Positions 1 to 8,529 of a stretch of 58,260 nucleotides of DNA are shown here, piece after piece; the stretch's first letter is position 1, and each line of letters begins with the position of its first letter. Origin of the DNA: Caldilineaceae bacterium bin5. GTDB taxonomy: Bacteria > Chloroflexota > Anaerolineae > Caldilineales > Caldilineaceae. The stretch is taken from assembly GCA_002238445.1 (NCBI GenBank), contig MPML01000027.1, forward strand, positions 1-58,260, in the 5' to 3' direction. A program made the translations under genes and the position numbers. Under the pieces are notes generated by a model. That model did not search any database. It was given only the letters and a program-made list of their open reading frames with translations, and was not told the DNA's origin.

Positions 1-66
1 TTTGGAGGGGGGCGTTGCGGGGGCGCAGCCCCTGCACAAGGGAGGGCCGAAGGCCTGACCGCCCAT
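1..66 (+). repeat. GC-rich multi-hairpin core repeat, copy 1
   Basis: First of seven copies of a core of about 60 bp found in intergenic DNA of this window. It contains GGGGGGCGTTGCGGGGGCGC, then a GGGGC/GCCCC hairpin, a GGCC/GGCC hairpin with loop GAA, and ends in GACCGCCC, which can pair with the opening GGGCG. This copy is cut by the window edge on its left. The usual right-hand inverted end (GGCTGAGTAGTTAC type) is not evident in the purine-rich sequence that follows, up to the stop of the first gene. Confidence 0.85.
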
Positions 67-115
67 ATGAAAGGAGAGAGGAGAGAGGCGTCAGCTCAGT
101 TTTCGGACAGGGAAT

Positions 116-1612
116 TCACCAGCCGCGGGGAACGGGGAAGCAGCGGAACTGCTGGGCCTGGGCGAATACATCCCAGATCTGGGCCATTTTTTCGACTATA
201 CGGGTGGGGCGGCTTGCCATTTCGAAGCCGCGGTGCTGACCGCGTACCACGTTGCGAGGCTCCCAACCGGTGCCTTTGCAGTAGTCGTAGTAGTCCTGGA
301 AGCGGGTGAATTGCACTTTCATGCCGAAGCTGTCGGGCTGGCGGCTCATGGGCGACATGGGGTCGAGCGTGTGGCAGGGATTGAGCATGCGCAGCAGGTG
401 ATGGGGATAGGTCTTGCCGATCTGTTCGGCCAGATGGAGCGTTTTCTTGAAGGTCTGCGGTGTTTCGCCGGGCAGATTCAGGCTGAAGTAGATAAATATC
501 GGCACTTCATGTTTCTTGAGCGTTTCCAGCATGCGCAGGAAGCGTTCATTTGTATAGAATTTGCCATTTTGGCGCCTTACTTCCTCGTCGCCGGAGAGGG
601 GCGAGATGGCGACTTCGGTGTGGGCAAGGTCGGCGGTGATACACATCTGGTCGATAAAGTCGTTGGAGGGAAGCTGGAAAAACTCGTTGTAGATGCCGAT
701 GCGAATCTCATCCTGGCGGAGCTGGTGGAAGAAGGCGCGCCACCACTTGGCGGGATAGGTGGCGATGTCGAGGGAGAGATTGACCTGTTGGAAGCCTTCT
801 CTGGCCAGGCGGGCAACGTCTTCGACCACTGCTTCGGGTGAGCGCATCACATAGCCGTTGCGGCCGGCGAGCTCGCTGTGGGACTCTTTGCCGCCGCCGC
901 AGTAGATGCAGTCGAAGACGCAGCCGCGGCCCACGGTGAGCCAGTGGCTGGCCAGATTCGGTTTCTGCAGCGAGACGAGGCCGGCGCCGGAGTATTGGAG
1001 CGCGGCATAGGCGCGCTGGTTGGAGAGCCAGTCCATTGATACAAAGTCGAGGTTGTCCAATTCGGTGGCGTTGGCGAAATAGAAGCCGAGATTCTGCTCC
1101 GGCTTTTGACCGCTGCCGGGGCGGCGAATCAGATTGGGTACGTCGTCGAGCTGCGACGAACCCTTGCCAACGATCTGGGCCGCGATTTGACGCAAGGGTT
1201 CTTCGGCGTCGCCGCGGACGGCGTAGTCGACGTAGGGAAAGTCGGCCAGGATCTCCTCGCCATAGTAGGAGGTTGTCAGGCCGCCGATGACGACGGTGGC
1301 GTCGGCCAGCGTTTCTTTGACGGCTTGGGCGACGGCGAGGGCGCCGAAGGAGTGTTCATACCAGTGGAGATCGATCAGAACGAGTTTGGGCTGGATGCGC
1401 TGGCTGCGCAACCACTGGCGCAGGCTGAAAGTAGGGCGCTGCAGCAGTTCGACCGGGAGGTTGAGGCCGCGGACGTTATAGCCTTCGGCGCGCAGCATGT
1501 TGACGAATCCGATGACGCCCACCGGGATGAAGGGGTAGGGTGGGCAGGAGCGGAATTTGTCATAGCGGGCTTCGACTTCCTGTTTGGCGGGGTGAATGTA
1601 GAGGATATCCAT
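116..1612 (-). CDS. B12-binding domain radical SAM protein
   Basis: The 498-residue protein has an N-terminal cobalamin-binding-like region (about residues 1-150, starting MDILYIHPAK) and a radical SAM core. The iron-sulfur cysteines are C231, C235 and C238 (GRGCVFDCIYC, the C-x3-C-x2-C pattern that binds a [4Fe-4S] cluster and S-adenosylmethionine). Members of this class carry out methylations or radical rearrangements; the substrate here cannot be read from sequence. It is the last gene of a minus-strand cluster after a carbohydrate ABC importer and a PhyH-type dioxygenase, 42 nt after the dioxygenase stop, so it is probably co-transcribed and acts on an imported compound or its product. 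The ATG start has no strong ribosome binding site. Family assignment is firm; function is open. Confidence 0.85.
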   Translation of the reverse strand: MDILYIHPAKQEVEARYDKFRSCPPYPFIPVGVIGFVNMLRAEGYNVRGLNLPVELLQRPTFSLRQWLRSQRIQPKLVLIDLHWYEHSFGALAVAQAVKETLADATVVIGGLTTSYYGEEILADFPYVDYAVRGDAEEPLRQIAAQIVGKGSSQLDDVPNLIRRPGSGQKPEQNLGFYFANATELDNLDFVSMDWLSNQRAYAALQYSGAGLVSLQKPNLASHWLTVGRGCVFDCIYCGGGKESHSELAGRNGYVMRSPEAVVEDVARLAREGFQQVNLSLDIATYPAKWWRAFFHQLRQDEIRIGIYNEFFQLPSNDFIDQMCITADLAHTEVAISPLSGDEEVRRQNGKFYTNERFLRMLETLKKHEVPIFIYFSLNLPGETPQTFKKTLHLAEQIGKTYPHHLLRMLNPCHTLDPMSPMSRQPDSFGMKVQFTRFQDYYDYCKGTGWEPRNVVRGQHRGFEMASRPTRIVEKMAQIWDVFAQAQQFRCFPVPRGW

Positions 1613-1654
1613 TATGGGAACTGTTGTGAACTGCGGTTAGCAGCACAACAGCCT

Positions 1655-2545
1655 CTAACCAACGCCAACCGGAGTCAGCATCCTGCCGCGCGGCGCCACC
1701 GGCTCGAGAATCTGACGGCGCTCCGGTGTCAGGCGGGCGGCGAACTCAGGTGACAACTGGTAGTTGAAGCGGGTGCGCAGGTAGCGCGGAGAATAGCGGT
1801 AGATGACCGAGCGGCGGAATCCCGGATTGGTGCGCTCGGCTGAGCCGTGGGTGATGGCGTCGGTGAAGAAGACGACGTCGCCGGCCTCCAGGTAGATTTC
1901 CTTCATGCCGAGGGCGGTGCCGGCGGCCTCGCGCTCAAAGTGGGCGGCTACGATGCCTTTGCCATCCAATTCCAGGCGGGGATGGACCTCGGTCGCTTTG
2001 TGGCTGCCGGGCACGAGGACGGTAGGGCCGTCACCGGGGCCGATGTCTTCGAGGGCCATCAGGACGTTGATCTGGCCCACCATCCATGCGCCGGTATTGT
2101 GCTGGCGGAATGTCAGGTAAAAGAGGGGTGTGTGTCCTCCGCAGTGGATATAGAGGAAGCCGCCGGGGCCGCGAATATTGAGCAGGTTCTCGTGAATCGA
2201 GACGCCGTTGACTTCATTTATGTAGCGGGCTGCGAGTGGGTACCAGGAGGGGTGGTCGATAAGCCGCTCGAATACATCGCCGCCTTCGACGATGTTCTGA
2301 AAGTTTACGCCATCGTCCTGGCCGTAGCTGTGGATCTCGACATTGCCGATCCAGTATTCCGGGTCTGGGTTGACGCCGAGCTGTGCTTCGCCCAGAATCG
2401 GCGGGTTTTCGACGTGGGCCCAATTGTCGTCCACCCAACTGTTCATTTCATCGAGGTCATCTTTGGAGATGGCGTCTTTGAGGACGAGATAACCTTGCAG
2501 GTCGAACAGGTAATCCAGTTGCTTTAGCTCTTCTTTGGAACGCAA
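1655..2545 (-). CDS. PhyH (phytanoyl-CoA dioxygenase) family protein
   Basis: The 296-residue protein has the PhyH fold signature GDGPTVLVPGSHK (about 171-183) and the distal metal histidine H233 with R245 after it (DAITHGSAERTN), as in Fe(II)/2-oxoglutarate dioxygenases. The proximal HxD pair is not clear: H134 is followed by C135-G136, so the aspartate appears to be replaced by glycine. This replacement is also my recollection for some bacterial PhyH subfamilies. The start is TTG at 2545, preceded at good distance by GAGAGG. It lies between the sugar permease gene (81 nt away) and the radical SAM gene and probably hydroxylates the transported substrate or a derivative. Whether iron is bound in the usual way is uncertain. 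Confidence 0.85.
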   Translation of the reverse strand: MRSKEELKQLDYLFDLQGYLVLKDAISKDDLDEMNSWVDDNWAHVENPPILGEAQLGVNPDPEYWIGNVEIHSYGQDDGVNFQNIVEGGDVFERLIDHPSWYPLAARYINEVNGVSIHENLLNIRGPGGFLYIHCGGHTPLFYLTFRQHNTGAWMVGQINVLMALEDIGPGDGPTVLVPGSHKATEVHPRLELDGKGIVAAHFEREAAGTALGMKEIYLEAGDVVFFTDAITHGSAERTNPGFRRSVIYRYSPRYLRTRFNYQLSPEFAARLTPERRQILEPVAPRGRMLTPVGVG

Positions 2546-2626
2546 TTTGCTATACCTCTCGTTCTGGCAGGGGCCAGATATGGGTGGCCGGACAGGGCAG
2601 CGGCGGCCGGCGGCTAAGGCTGAAGA

Positions 2627-3514
2627 TTACCCTTTGACACCTGAGACGACGATCCCCTGGACAAAGTAGCGCTGGGCAAAGAAGAAGAGAATAATCGTCG
2701 GGAGGACGCCGAGAATGGAAGCTGCCATGAGCGCCTGCATATTGTTGGTCATATGGCCTTCAAACAGGCGAAGGCCGAGGGCGACCGTATAGTTGGGCAC
2801 GCCCTGGATGTAGATGAGCGGGTGGAGGAAGTCGTTCCACTGGGCGGTGACCATGAAGATAAGGACGACACCGAGCGCGGGCAGGCTCAACGGTAGATGG
2901 ATACGCCAGAACAGGCCGATGGGGTTGCAGCCGTCGATCATGGCGGAGTCATCCAGTTCTCTGGGGATGGTCATAAAGAACTGGCGCATGAGAAAGACAT
3001 AGAAGGCGGGCGCAAACCAGTTGGGGATGATGAGAGGGCGATAGGTGCCGATCCAGTCCAGCTCCACAAAGAGAAGGTAGGTGGGTACGAGACGGACATG
3101 CTCGGGCAACATCATGGTCGCGAGGACGATGACGAAAATTTTATCGCGAAAGGGAAAACGAAGGCGGGCAAAACTGAAGCCGACTACGGAGGACGAGAGG
3201 GCTGTACCGATTGCGCTGCCGGCAGCGATAAAAGTGCTATTGAGGAAGAATCTGGCGAAAGGGAAGACGGCAAACGGTGTCTTGAAGTGGTGCCACTCGA
3301 ACTTGTCAGGCCACCATTCGGGCGGGAACAGGTAGACCTGCGTTGTCGGCATGACCGACGTGCGCAACATCCAATAGAAGGGGATAGCGAAGATTACGCC
3401 GCCCAGAATGACTGCGCCGTAGAGGAGAAGGCGATAGAGCGTTTCGGAGACTTTGCTGTTGCCGTGCTGCCCGGCTTGGTGAACAGCAGCGCCCGTTTGG
3501 ACCGTGGTTGCCAT
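2627..3514 (-). CDS. Carbohydrate ABC transporter permease (MalG-like)
   Basis: The 295-residue integral membrane protein has an N-terminal segment at about 30-50, several further hydrophobic helices and the permease coupling loop ELDDSAMIDGCNPIGLFWRI, which contacts the ATPase. Length and domain match the MalG/UgpE class (CUT1 family of sugar importers). The ATG start has AGGAG eight bases upstream. It follows the MalF-like permease by 39 nt in the order binding protein, permease, permease that is usual for CUT1 importers. No ATPase gene is in the cluster, so a shared MsmK/UgpC-type ATPase elsewhere in the genome is likely. Confidence 0.95.
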   Translation of the reverse strand: MATTVQTGAAVHQAGQHGNSKVSETLYRLLLYGAVILGGVIFAIPFYWMLRTSVMPTTQVYLFPPEWWPDKFEWHHFKTPFAVFPFARFFLNSTFIAAGSAIGTALSSSVVGFSFARLRFPFRDKIFVIVLATMMLPEHVRLVPTYLLFVELDWIGTYRPLIIPNWFAPAFYVFLMRQFFMTIPRELDDSAMIDGCNPIGLFWRIHLPLSLPALGVVLIFMVTAQWNDFLHPLIYIQGVPNYTVALGLRLFEGHMTNNMQALMAASILGVLPTIILFFFAQRYFVQGIVVSGVKG

Positions 3515-3553
3515 ACAATGTGCTCCTGCCGCTTAGAAAACTGTGTTCGCTAC

Positions 3554-4513
3554 CTAGACCCGGTCGTAATGCACCCAGGAAGACGCGCTGCGCAAGGCGA
3601 GAATGACGAAGCCAAGAACGATGATAAAAAGTAACCAGGCCTGGGCAGAGGCGTAGCCGAAATAGAAGTTTTGAAAGCCGGTATTGTAGATGTGCAAGAC
3701 CATGGTGAGGGTGGCGTTATTGGGGCCGCCGCGCGTCATGACCATTGCCTGGGTAAAGACCTGCCAGGACCCGATGATATTAAGGACAACGTTGAAGAAG
3801 ATTGTTGGCGTGAGCAGCGGCAGCGTGACCGCGAAGAAGCGGCGGAAAGAGTTGGCGCCGTCGATCTCGGCAGCTTCGTATAGAGAGGTCGGAATCCCCC
3901 GCAGTCCGGCCAGATAGATCAGCATAGCGCCGCCAGCGCCCCAGAAGGCCATAATGATGAGTGACGGCAGCGCCCACTCGGTGCTGAAAATCCAGCGGGG
4001 CGGGTCGATGCCGAGGGGACGCAGCAAGGGACCGAGGATCGAATTGAGCAGACCGATGTCGGGCTGGTAGAGCCACTTCCACAGCAGCGAAACTGCGACG
4101 CCGGACACGACGGAGGGGAGGTAGTATAGGGTACGCCAGAAGCTTTGCAAGCGGATGCCCTGATTGAGCATCACGGCGATCAGCAGCGCAAGCGCGGTGT
4201 TGATCGGCACCACGGTAAAGCAGAAGATGGCGGTGTTGAACAGGGCCTTGCGCACGAGGCTGTCGCTCAGGACATTCTGATACCATCTCAGGCCGACGAA
4301 TGTCATCTCAGTCAGAAAGTCGGTGCGAAACAGGCCGATGATAAGTGATGCCAGCATCGGTCCAAAGGTAAAGACGATGAATCCGATGATCCACGGGGAC
4401 GCGAGCAGATAGCCGTACCACGCCTCGCGTGTGGACGGTTTCATTGGTTTGCCGTCCCGCCTTAGCCAAGAGAAAGGACCCCGTTGTGCCTGGCTTTCGG
4501 TTATGCTGGCCAT
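3554..4513 (-). CDS. Carbohydrate ABC transporter permease (MalF-like)
   Basis: The 319-residue inner-membrane protein has a cytoplasmic N terminus, about six hydrophobic helices beginning at residue 33, and the EAA coupling motif SLYEAAEIDGANSFRRF. Length and motif order match the MalF/UgpA class of CUT1 sugar importers, and it would pair with the MalG-like permease downstream. A long perfect stem-loop (4614-4649) separates it from the binding-protein gene upstream, a layout that in mal-type operons lowers permease expression relative to the binding protein. The ATG start is preceded by a G-rich stretch rather than a clean ribosome binding site. Confidence 0.95.
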   Translation of the reverse strand: MASITESQAQRGPFSWLRRDGKPMKPSTREAWYGYLLASPWIIGFIVFTFGPMLASLIIGLFRTDFLTEMTFVGLRWYQNVLSDSLVRKALFNTAIFCFTVVPINTALALLIAVMLNQGIRLQSFWRTLYYLPSVVSGVAVSLLWKWLYQPDIGLLNSILGPLLRPLGIDPPRWIFSTEWALPSLIIMAFWGAGGAMLIYLAGLRGIPTSLYEAAEIDGANSFRRFFAVTLPLLTPTIFFNVVLNIIGSWQVFTQAMVMTRGGPNNATLTMVLHIYNTGFQNFYFGYASAQAWLLFIIVLGFVILALRSASSWVHYDRV

Positions 4514-4613
4514 CTGTACCCCCGCCTAACATTGCACGCTGCCGTCGGTGGGACACTACACCGGCCGGCGGCCACCGTTTGCTAGCGATTGCGGTTTTCT
4601 TTTGGTCCGTCGG

Positions 4614-4649
4614 ACAAAGGCGTGGGAGTATCTCCTCCCACGCCTTTGT
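4614..4649 (-). promoter_or_regulatory. Intercistronic stem-loop after the binding-protein gene
   Basis: A perfect 15-bp inverted repeat (ACAAAGGCGTGGGAG at 4614-4628, complement at 4635-4649) with a 6-base loop TATCTC lies 10 nt after the stop of the solute-binding protein gene and about 100 nt before the first permease gene. No T-tract follows on either strand, so it is more likely an mRNA-stabilising or attenuating hairpin than a simple terminator. Such hairpins commonly set the excess of binding protein over permease. Confidence 0.7.
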
Positions 4650-4659
4650 GATTGACGGA

Positions 4660-6075
4660 TTAGCTAAGCTTGTCCAGTTCTGCGCCGAGATCTTCGATGT
4701 TGATTTCGCCGCGATTGAAGCGGGTAGCCACTTCACCGTGCTGAACGATGAGGTCAACCGGCTTTTCTCCGAGCAACATAACCTGGTCGAAGGCCGGCGT
4801 CAGGATCTGTTGTTTACAGACCAGATCCTCGGCGAACATTTCTTCGGGCCCGCCAATGTCCTGTCCGACTGAGTCGGTGAACACATCGAGGTTGATGTCC
4901 TCAAACTTCTCATTGGCGGCGCGCATGATGGAAGCGTATTCAGGCAGCAGGCTCTTGCGTGAAGGCTGCTTCTGCGCCCAGGTGATGTAGAGGCGACCGT
5001 ACAGAGGGCTGGTCAGCCACTTCATCAGATCCCAGGATTCGTCCGGGTATGCGGTTCCCTTCCAGACCATTGTGCCATCGACGGACTGGTGGGTTGTGGG
5101 GCCGGCAGGGCCGTCAGGCATGGGAGCTACGTCCCAGCGGAAGGTGGCGCCGTCGGCCTGTACACCGAGGTTCCAGGGGCCAATTTCCATCAGAGCGACG
5201 CGCTGGCCGAGGAAGAGTTCAACGACACCCATGCCAATGTCGGCGCCGTAGGCAAACAGAGGCTCATCGTGGATGATGCTGCGCATCCACTCGAGGGCAT
5301 CGTAGGCCTCGGGTGAGTCCAAACCGCAATGCGTGTTGTCTTCGGGATTGACCATGTTGGCGCCGAAGCCGCGAATCCAGTACTGGGACAGCCAGTTGGC
5401 GTTCAGGCCATAGTTGGATGTGCCCCAGAGCTGCGGCTGGGCATCGGCATCGGCAAACTGGCGCAGGAGGTTGGTGTAGTCCTCCCAGTTCCAGGCGCCC
5501 CACTCCTGGGACGGGTAGTCTATGCCTTTTTCGTCGAACATGTCCTTGTTGAAGTAGATCACCTGCGTGCCGGTGAAGCGGGGCATCAAGTGAATATCTC
5601 CATCCAGAGTCCACGGATCGAACTGGGCCTCGTAGTAGTCGTCAAGGTCTACTTCCTCGGCATCGCGGTCGATGTAGGGCTGCAAGCTGAGCGTCTCGCC
5701 CTTCTGCATGAAGAAGGTGGAGCTGGAGCAGCACCACTCGGTCAGATCGGGGGCGTTGCCGGCGACCATGGCGCTCAGAGCACCTTCGCGACGGTTGGCA
5801 CCACCGGGGTCGGGCAGGAATTCTACCTCGACATTGGGATTGGCTTCCTGGAACTGTGGATAGAACTCTTTCCACAGTTCTGCGATGCCGGCGGCGCGCT
5901 CCGGTTCGCGTGATTGGTAGCGCAGCGAGATCATTTCAGCCATCGCCTCGCCATCACCGCCGTCTGAAGCGGCCGGCGCTGCGGGCGCGGCACAGGCCGC
6001 CAGAAATGCGGTGGCGCCCACACCAGAAGTCAGTCGCAAGAACTGGCGTCGGGTTACGTTTTGCCTCTTTTGCAT
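4660..6075 (-). CDS. Sugar ABC transporter substrate-binding lipoprotein (TAT signal)
   Basis: The 471-residue extracellular solute-binding protein is of family 1 (CUT1). Counting from the chosen start, the N terminus shows a twin-arginine motif TRRQFLRL (R9-R10), a hydrophobic stretch and the lipobox LAAC with C28. It should therefore be exported folded through TAT and anchored as a lipoprotein. An Ala/Pro/Gly-rich linker follows, then the binding domain, rich in aromatic residues typical of sugar sites. I chose the ATG at 6075 because AAAGGAG lies about 10 bases upstream; a second ATG at 6084 is too close to that site, and a longer frame back to 6210 has no signal-like sequence. It heads the operon with two permeases, the PhyH protein and the radical SAM enzyme. 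Confidence 0.93.
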   Translation of the reverse strand: MQKRQNVTRRQFLRLTSGVGATAFLAACAAPAAPAASDGGDGEAMAEMISLRYQSREPERAAGIAELWKEFYPQFQEANPNVEVEFLPDPGGANRREGALSAMVAGNAPDLTEWCCSSSTFFMQKGETLSLQPYIDRDAEEVDLDDYYEAQFDPWTLDGDIHLMPRFTGTQVIYFNKDMFDEKGIDYPSQEWGAWNWEDYTNLLRQFADADAQPQLWGTSNYGLNANWLSQYWIRGFGANMVNPEDNTHCGLDSPEAYDALEWMRSIIHDEPLFAYGADIGMGVVELFLGQRVALMEIGPWNLGVQADGATFRWDVAPMPDGPAGPTTHQSVDGTMVWKGTAYPDESWDLMKWLTSPLYGRLYITWAQKQPSRKSLLPEYASIMRAANEKFEDINLDVFTDSVGQDIGGPEEMFAEDLVCKQQILTPAFDQVMLLGEKPVDLIVQHGEVATRFNRGEINIEDLGAELDKLS

Positions 6076-6440
6076 GGTGTGCATTCTCCTTTTACGTCTT
6101 GAGTGAATGGTGTCTACGACTAAAGATAAATTCAACTTCGGCGGCCGTTTGTCGGTTAAGTAAATTGCCCGCAGGCCGCGGGGTCTCTGACTAGATTTGG
6201 TCGAGCGCACTCACGCTAAAAGTGTCTGAAGAGGTGACTTTGGCGGGGAAACCCGCCCAATTCGCTCGACGGCAGCCGCAATACATGCGAGGGGGAAATC
6301 ACTTGGTCTGCCTTCTTGATGCAAATTTGCCAAGAGTATAGCAAAGAACGCAGTAATATCCCAAAGTCTAACAATAGATGTTTCCCGCCGGGGATTCCTG
6401 CAACTGTCCGCAAGCAGGAGGAGGGGTCTGACAGTGCTTC
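6076..6440. other. Intergenic region with possible operon promoter
   Basis: This 365-bp stretch has no credible gene. It lies upstream of the minus-strand ABC importer operon and downstream of the HAD phosphatase gene, and is clearly richer in A and T than its surroundings. It holds the strong ribosome binding site of the binding-protein gene near 6085 and one candidate promoter (entered separately). I see no obvious operator palindrome. Confidence 0.6.
6335..6364 (-). promoter_or_regulatory. Candidate sigma-70 type promoter for the ABC importer operon
   Basis: On the minus strand, TTGGGA (6359-6364) and TATACT (6335-6340) are separated by 18 bases, a fair match to -35 and -10 boxes. It would start transcription about 250 bases upstream of the binding-protein gene. 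Read by eye only; a chance match is possible. Confidence 0.3.
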
Positions 6441-7301
6441 CTAAGACAGCAAGAACCGTTCCATGGCCACGGCCGCGCCGTCCTCTTCAAGCGTGGGCGC
6501 GACCCAGTCAGCCTCCGCCTGTACGACCGGGGTAGCCTGGCCCATGCACACTGCGAGGCCGGCTTTTCTGAGCATGGGGATGTCGTTCTCGTTGTCGCCG
6601 ATGGCCATCACGCGGTCTGGGTTTATACCGAGCCGTTCCGCCAGGAACAGAAGACCGTGGCCTTTGTTAGCCGTCGGTGCTGTGCCCTCCACCAGTAGGG
6701 GGTGGGAGCGGCAGATGGTCACGCTGTTGCCAAATTCTTGCTGAAGCGCGGCTGTTTGATCGGGTTCCAGCGAATGGTCGTTGACGGTGATGAATTTCAG
6801 GGGACGGGCGCCGGGGGCGCAGACTATGTCCGAAATGCTTTCACGCAGTTCTCTGGGACTGCCGAACCAGTGGTCATAGGTTGCGCTTTCCCAACCCTCC
6901 CAACCGCTGCTCTGGTTGGGTGCGCTCGGCGCGCGTTGCACCAGCCGGGTGTGTCCTCCAGACCTGTTGAGATAGAAGACCGTCGTGCGTTTCTCAAGGT
7001 CAGCCCAGGCTGCCACGCGGCGTGCGGCCTCTTCCGGTATCAACGCTTCGTATAGCACTTCACCGCTTACGGGATCGCCAATCACGGCGCCTTGGGCCGT
7101 TATCACAGGCAGGGTAATGCCCAAGTCGGGCGCGACGGCGCGTACAAAGTCGAAAATGCGGCCGGTGGCGATTGTTACCGGCGTTCCCGCGGCTTGTACG
7201 GCGGCAATCGCCTTGCGCACGCGCGGCGAGAATCCACCTGCGAATTGTCCATAAATGGTGCCGTCCATATCGAGGACGACCAACTCGATTTTGGGTCGCA
7301 T
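6441..7301 (-). CDS. Cof-type HAD-IIB family hydrolase
   Basis: The 286-residue cytoplasmic phosphatase has HAD motif I VVLDMDGTIYG (D11 nucleophile, D13), a motif II-like stretch VTIATGR (about 57-63), a lysine in PTANKGHGL, and the C-terminal acidic motif IGDNENDIPML with GLAVCMGQA. The cap sits between motifs II and III, which makes it subclass IIB (Cof/YbiV/SupH type). Such enzymes dephosphorylate sugar phosphates, FMN or pyridoxal phosphate; the substrate cannot be told. It stands alone, 178 nt after prmC on the same strand, with a weak ribosome binding site. Confidence 0.92.
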   Translation of the reverse strand: MRPKIELVVLDMDGTIYGQFAGGFSPRVRKAIAAVQAAGTPVTIATGRIFDFVRAVAPDLGITLPVITAQGAVIGDPVSGEVLYEALIPEEAARRVAAWADLEKRTTVFYLNRSGGHTRLVQRAPSAPNQSSGWEGWESATYDHWFGSPRELRESISDIVCAPGARPLKFITVNDHSLEPDQTAALQQEFGNSVTICRSHPLLVEGTAPTANKGHGLLFLAERLGINPDRVMAIGDNENDIPMLRKAGLAVCMGQATPVVQAEADWVAPTLEEDGAAVAMERFLLS

Positions 7302-7479
7302 GTCAGTTTCGTCAGCGCAGAAGGCGCGTCGTTAATGCAGATTGAAAGGTTTAAATGTTGAGGTAATGTCGGGAGATGCTCTCAGTGGCCGTGCGGGCAA
7401 AGGATATCAGCGGGCAATGCGCGCCGTTCTGAAGCCGGCGGCGCGATCTGCCTGCTCGGGAACCTGGCTTTGGTCAAGG

Positions 7480-8526
7480 TCAGAATTCCAAGGTTACCAT
7501 TCTCACAAGGCCGCTGTAGTCGCGGCGCAGCCCGACGTAGGAAGGTTTGGGGCGCAACTGTTGTGCCATCTCCTGTACGACCTCTCCCTGGCGGGGGGAG
7601 ATTTCCAGCAGGACGGCGCCGCCTGACTGGACTTTGGACGAGAGCTGCTGCAGAAGGCGTTCGATCAGGTCCAGGCCTTCGGCGCCCGCTTTCAAGGCAA
7701 GGCGCGGCTCGTAATCGCGCACGTCCGATTGCAGGCCGGAATACTCTTCATCGGCTATGTAGGGAAGGTTGGCCACGATGATATCGGCTGGTTCAGGCAG
7801 GGGGCTCAACAGGTCTCCTTCCAGAAACAGAGGCCCGCCATCCGGTGTGAGACGCCTTTTGTTTTCTTCGGCAACGTCGAGCGCGTCGCGACTGACGTCT
7901 GTTCCATATACCTTAACTTCGGGTGCATGTACGGCAACGGTTATTGCGATGGCGCCGCTGCCGGTGCCGACATCGGCCACCACGACGGGCCGACCGGTCC
8001 GGTCGCCGATCTGTGCAAGCACCAGGTCAATGAGCAGCTCAGTTTCGGGGCGGGGAATCAAAACGCGGCGGTCGACGGCAAATTCGAGCCCGTAGAACTC
8101 CTTGCGGCCGAGCAGATAGGCCACGGGTTCGCGCCGCCGGCGCCGCGTGATCAGGTCTGCATAGCGGCGGCAGTCGCGGTCGCTGAGTTCATGTTCGTGA
8201 TGGGCGAAGAGCCAGCTGCGATTCTGTTTTAGCACGTGTGCCAGCAGCACCTGGGAATCCAGCCGAGCCGAGTCGCTGCCGGAATCACTCAGCCGCTGCG
8301 CGGCAGAAATCAGGGCGCGGCCGACGGGTGTGCCTTGGGTAAGACTCCAGTGGAAGGGGTCGTTGGGGGCATGGCTATGGGGCGGTGAATCGGCCGCTGC
8401 CGGGTTATTGCCGGCTGGGAGCCCATTACTTTTGCCCGCGGCGTCTGATGTTCCGTCCCGGTGGTTTGAGGCGAAATAGGGTGAGGGCAGGCCTCTTTTT
8501 GGGAGCCTGTCATTGTGCTCTAACAT
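7480..8526 (-). CDS. prmC: Peptide chain release factor N5-glutamine methyltransferase
   Basis: PrmC methylates the glutamine of the GGQ motif in release factors with S-adenosylmethionine. The 348-residue protein has the N-terminal helical domain (about 66-155), PRPETE at 158-163, the SAM-binding loop DVGTGSGAIAI at 185-195 and the catalytic NLPY at 253-256 (NPPY in most bacteria). The first 60 or so residues are a Pro/His/Asn-rich extension not usual in PrmC. No alternative start fits, because no ATG or GTG codon lies between the ATG and the conserved domain. It follows prfA with only 3 nt between, so the enzyme and its substrate are made together. Confidence 0.95.
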   Translation of the reverse strand: MLEHNDRLPKRGLPSPYFASNHRDGTSDAAGKSNGLPAGNNPAAADSPPHSHAPNDPFHWSLTQGTPVGRALISAAQRLSDSGSDSARLDSQVLLAHVLKQNRSWLFAHHEHELSDRDCRRYADLITRRRRREPVAYLLGRKEFYGLEFAVDRRVLIPRPETELLIDLVLAQIGDRTGRPVVVADVGTGSGAIAITVAVHAPEVKVYGTDVSRDALDVAEENKRRLTPDGGPLFLEGDLLSPLPEPADIIVANLPYIADEEYSGLQSDVRDYEPRLALKAGAEGLDLIERLLQQLSSKVQSGGAVLLEISPRQGEVVQEMAQQLRPKPSYVGLRRDYSGLVRMVTLEF

Positions 8527-8529
8527 GCT

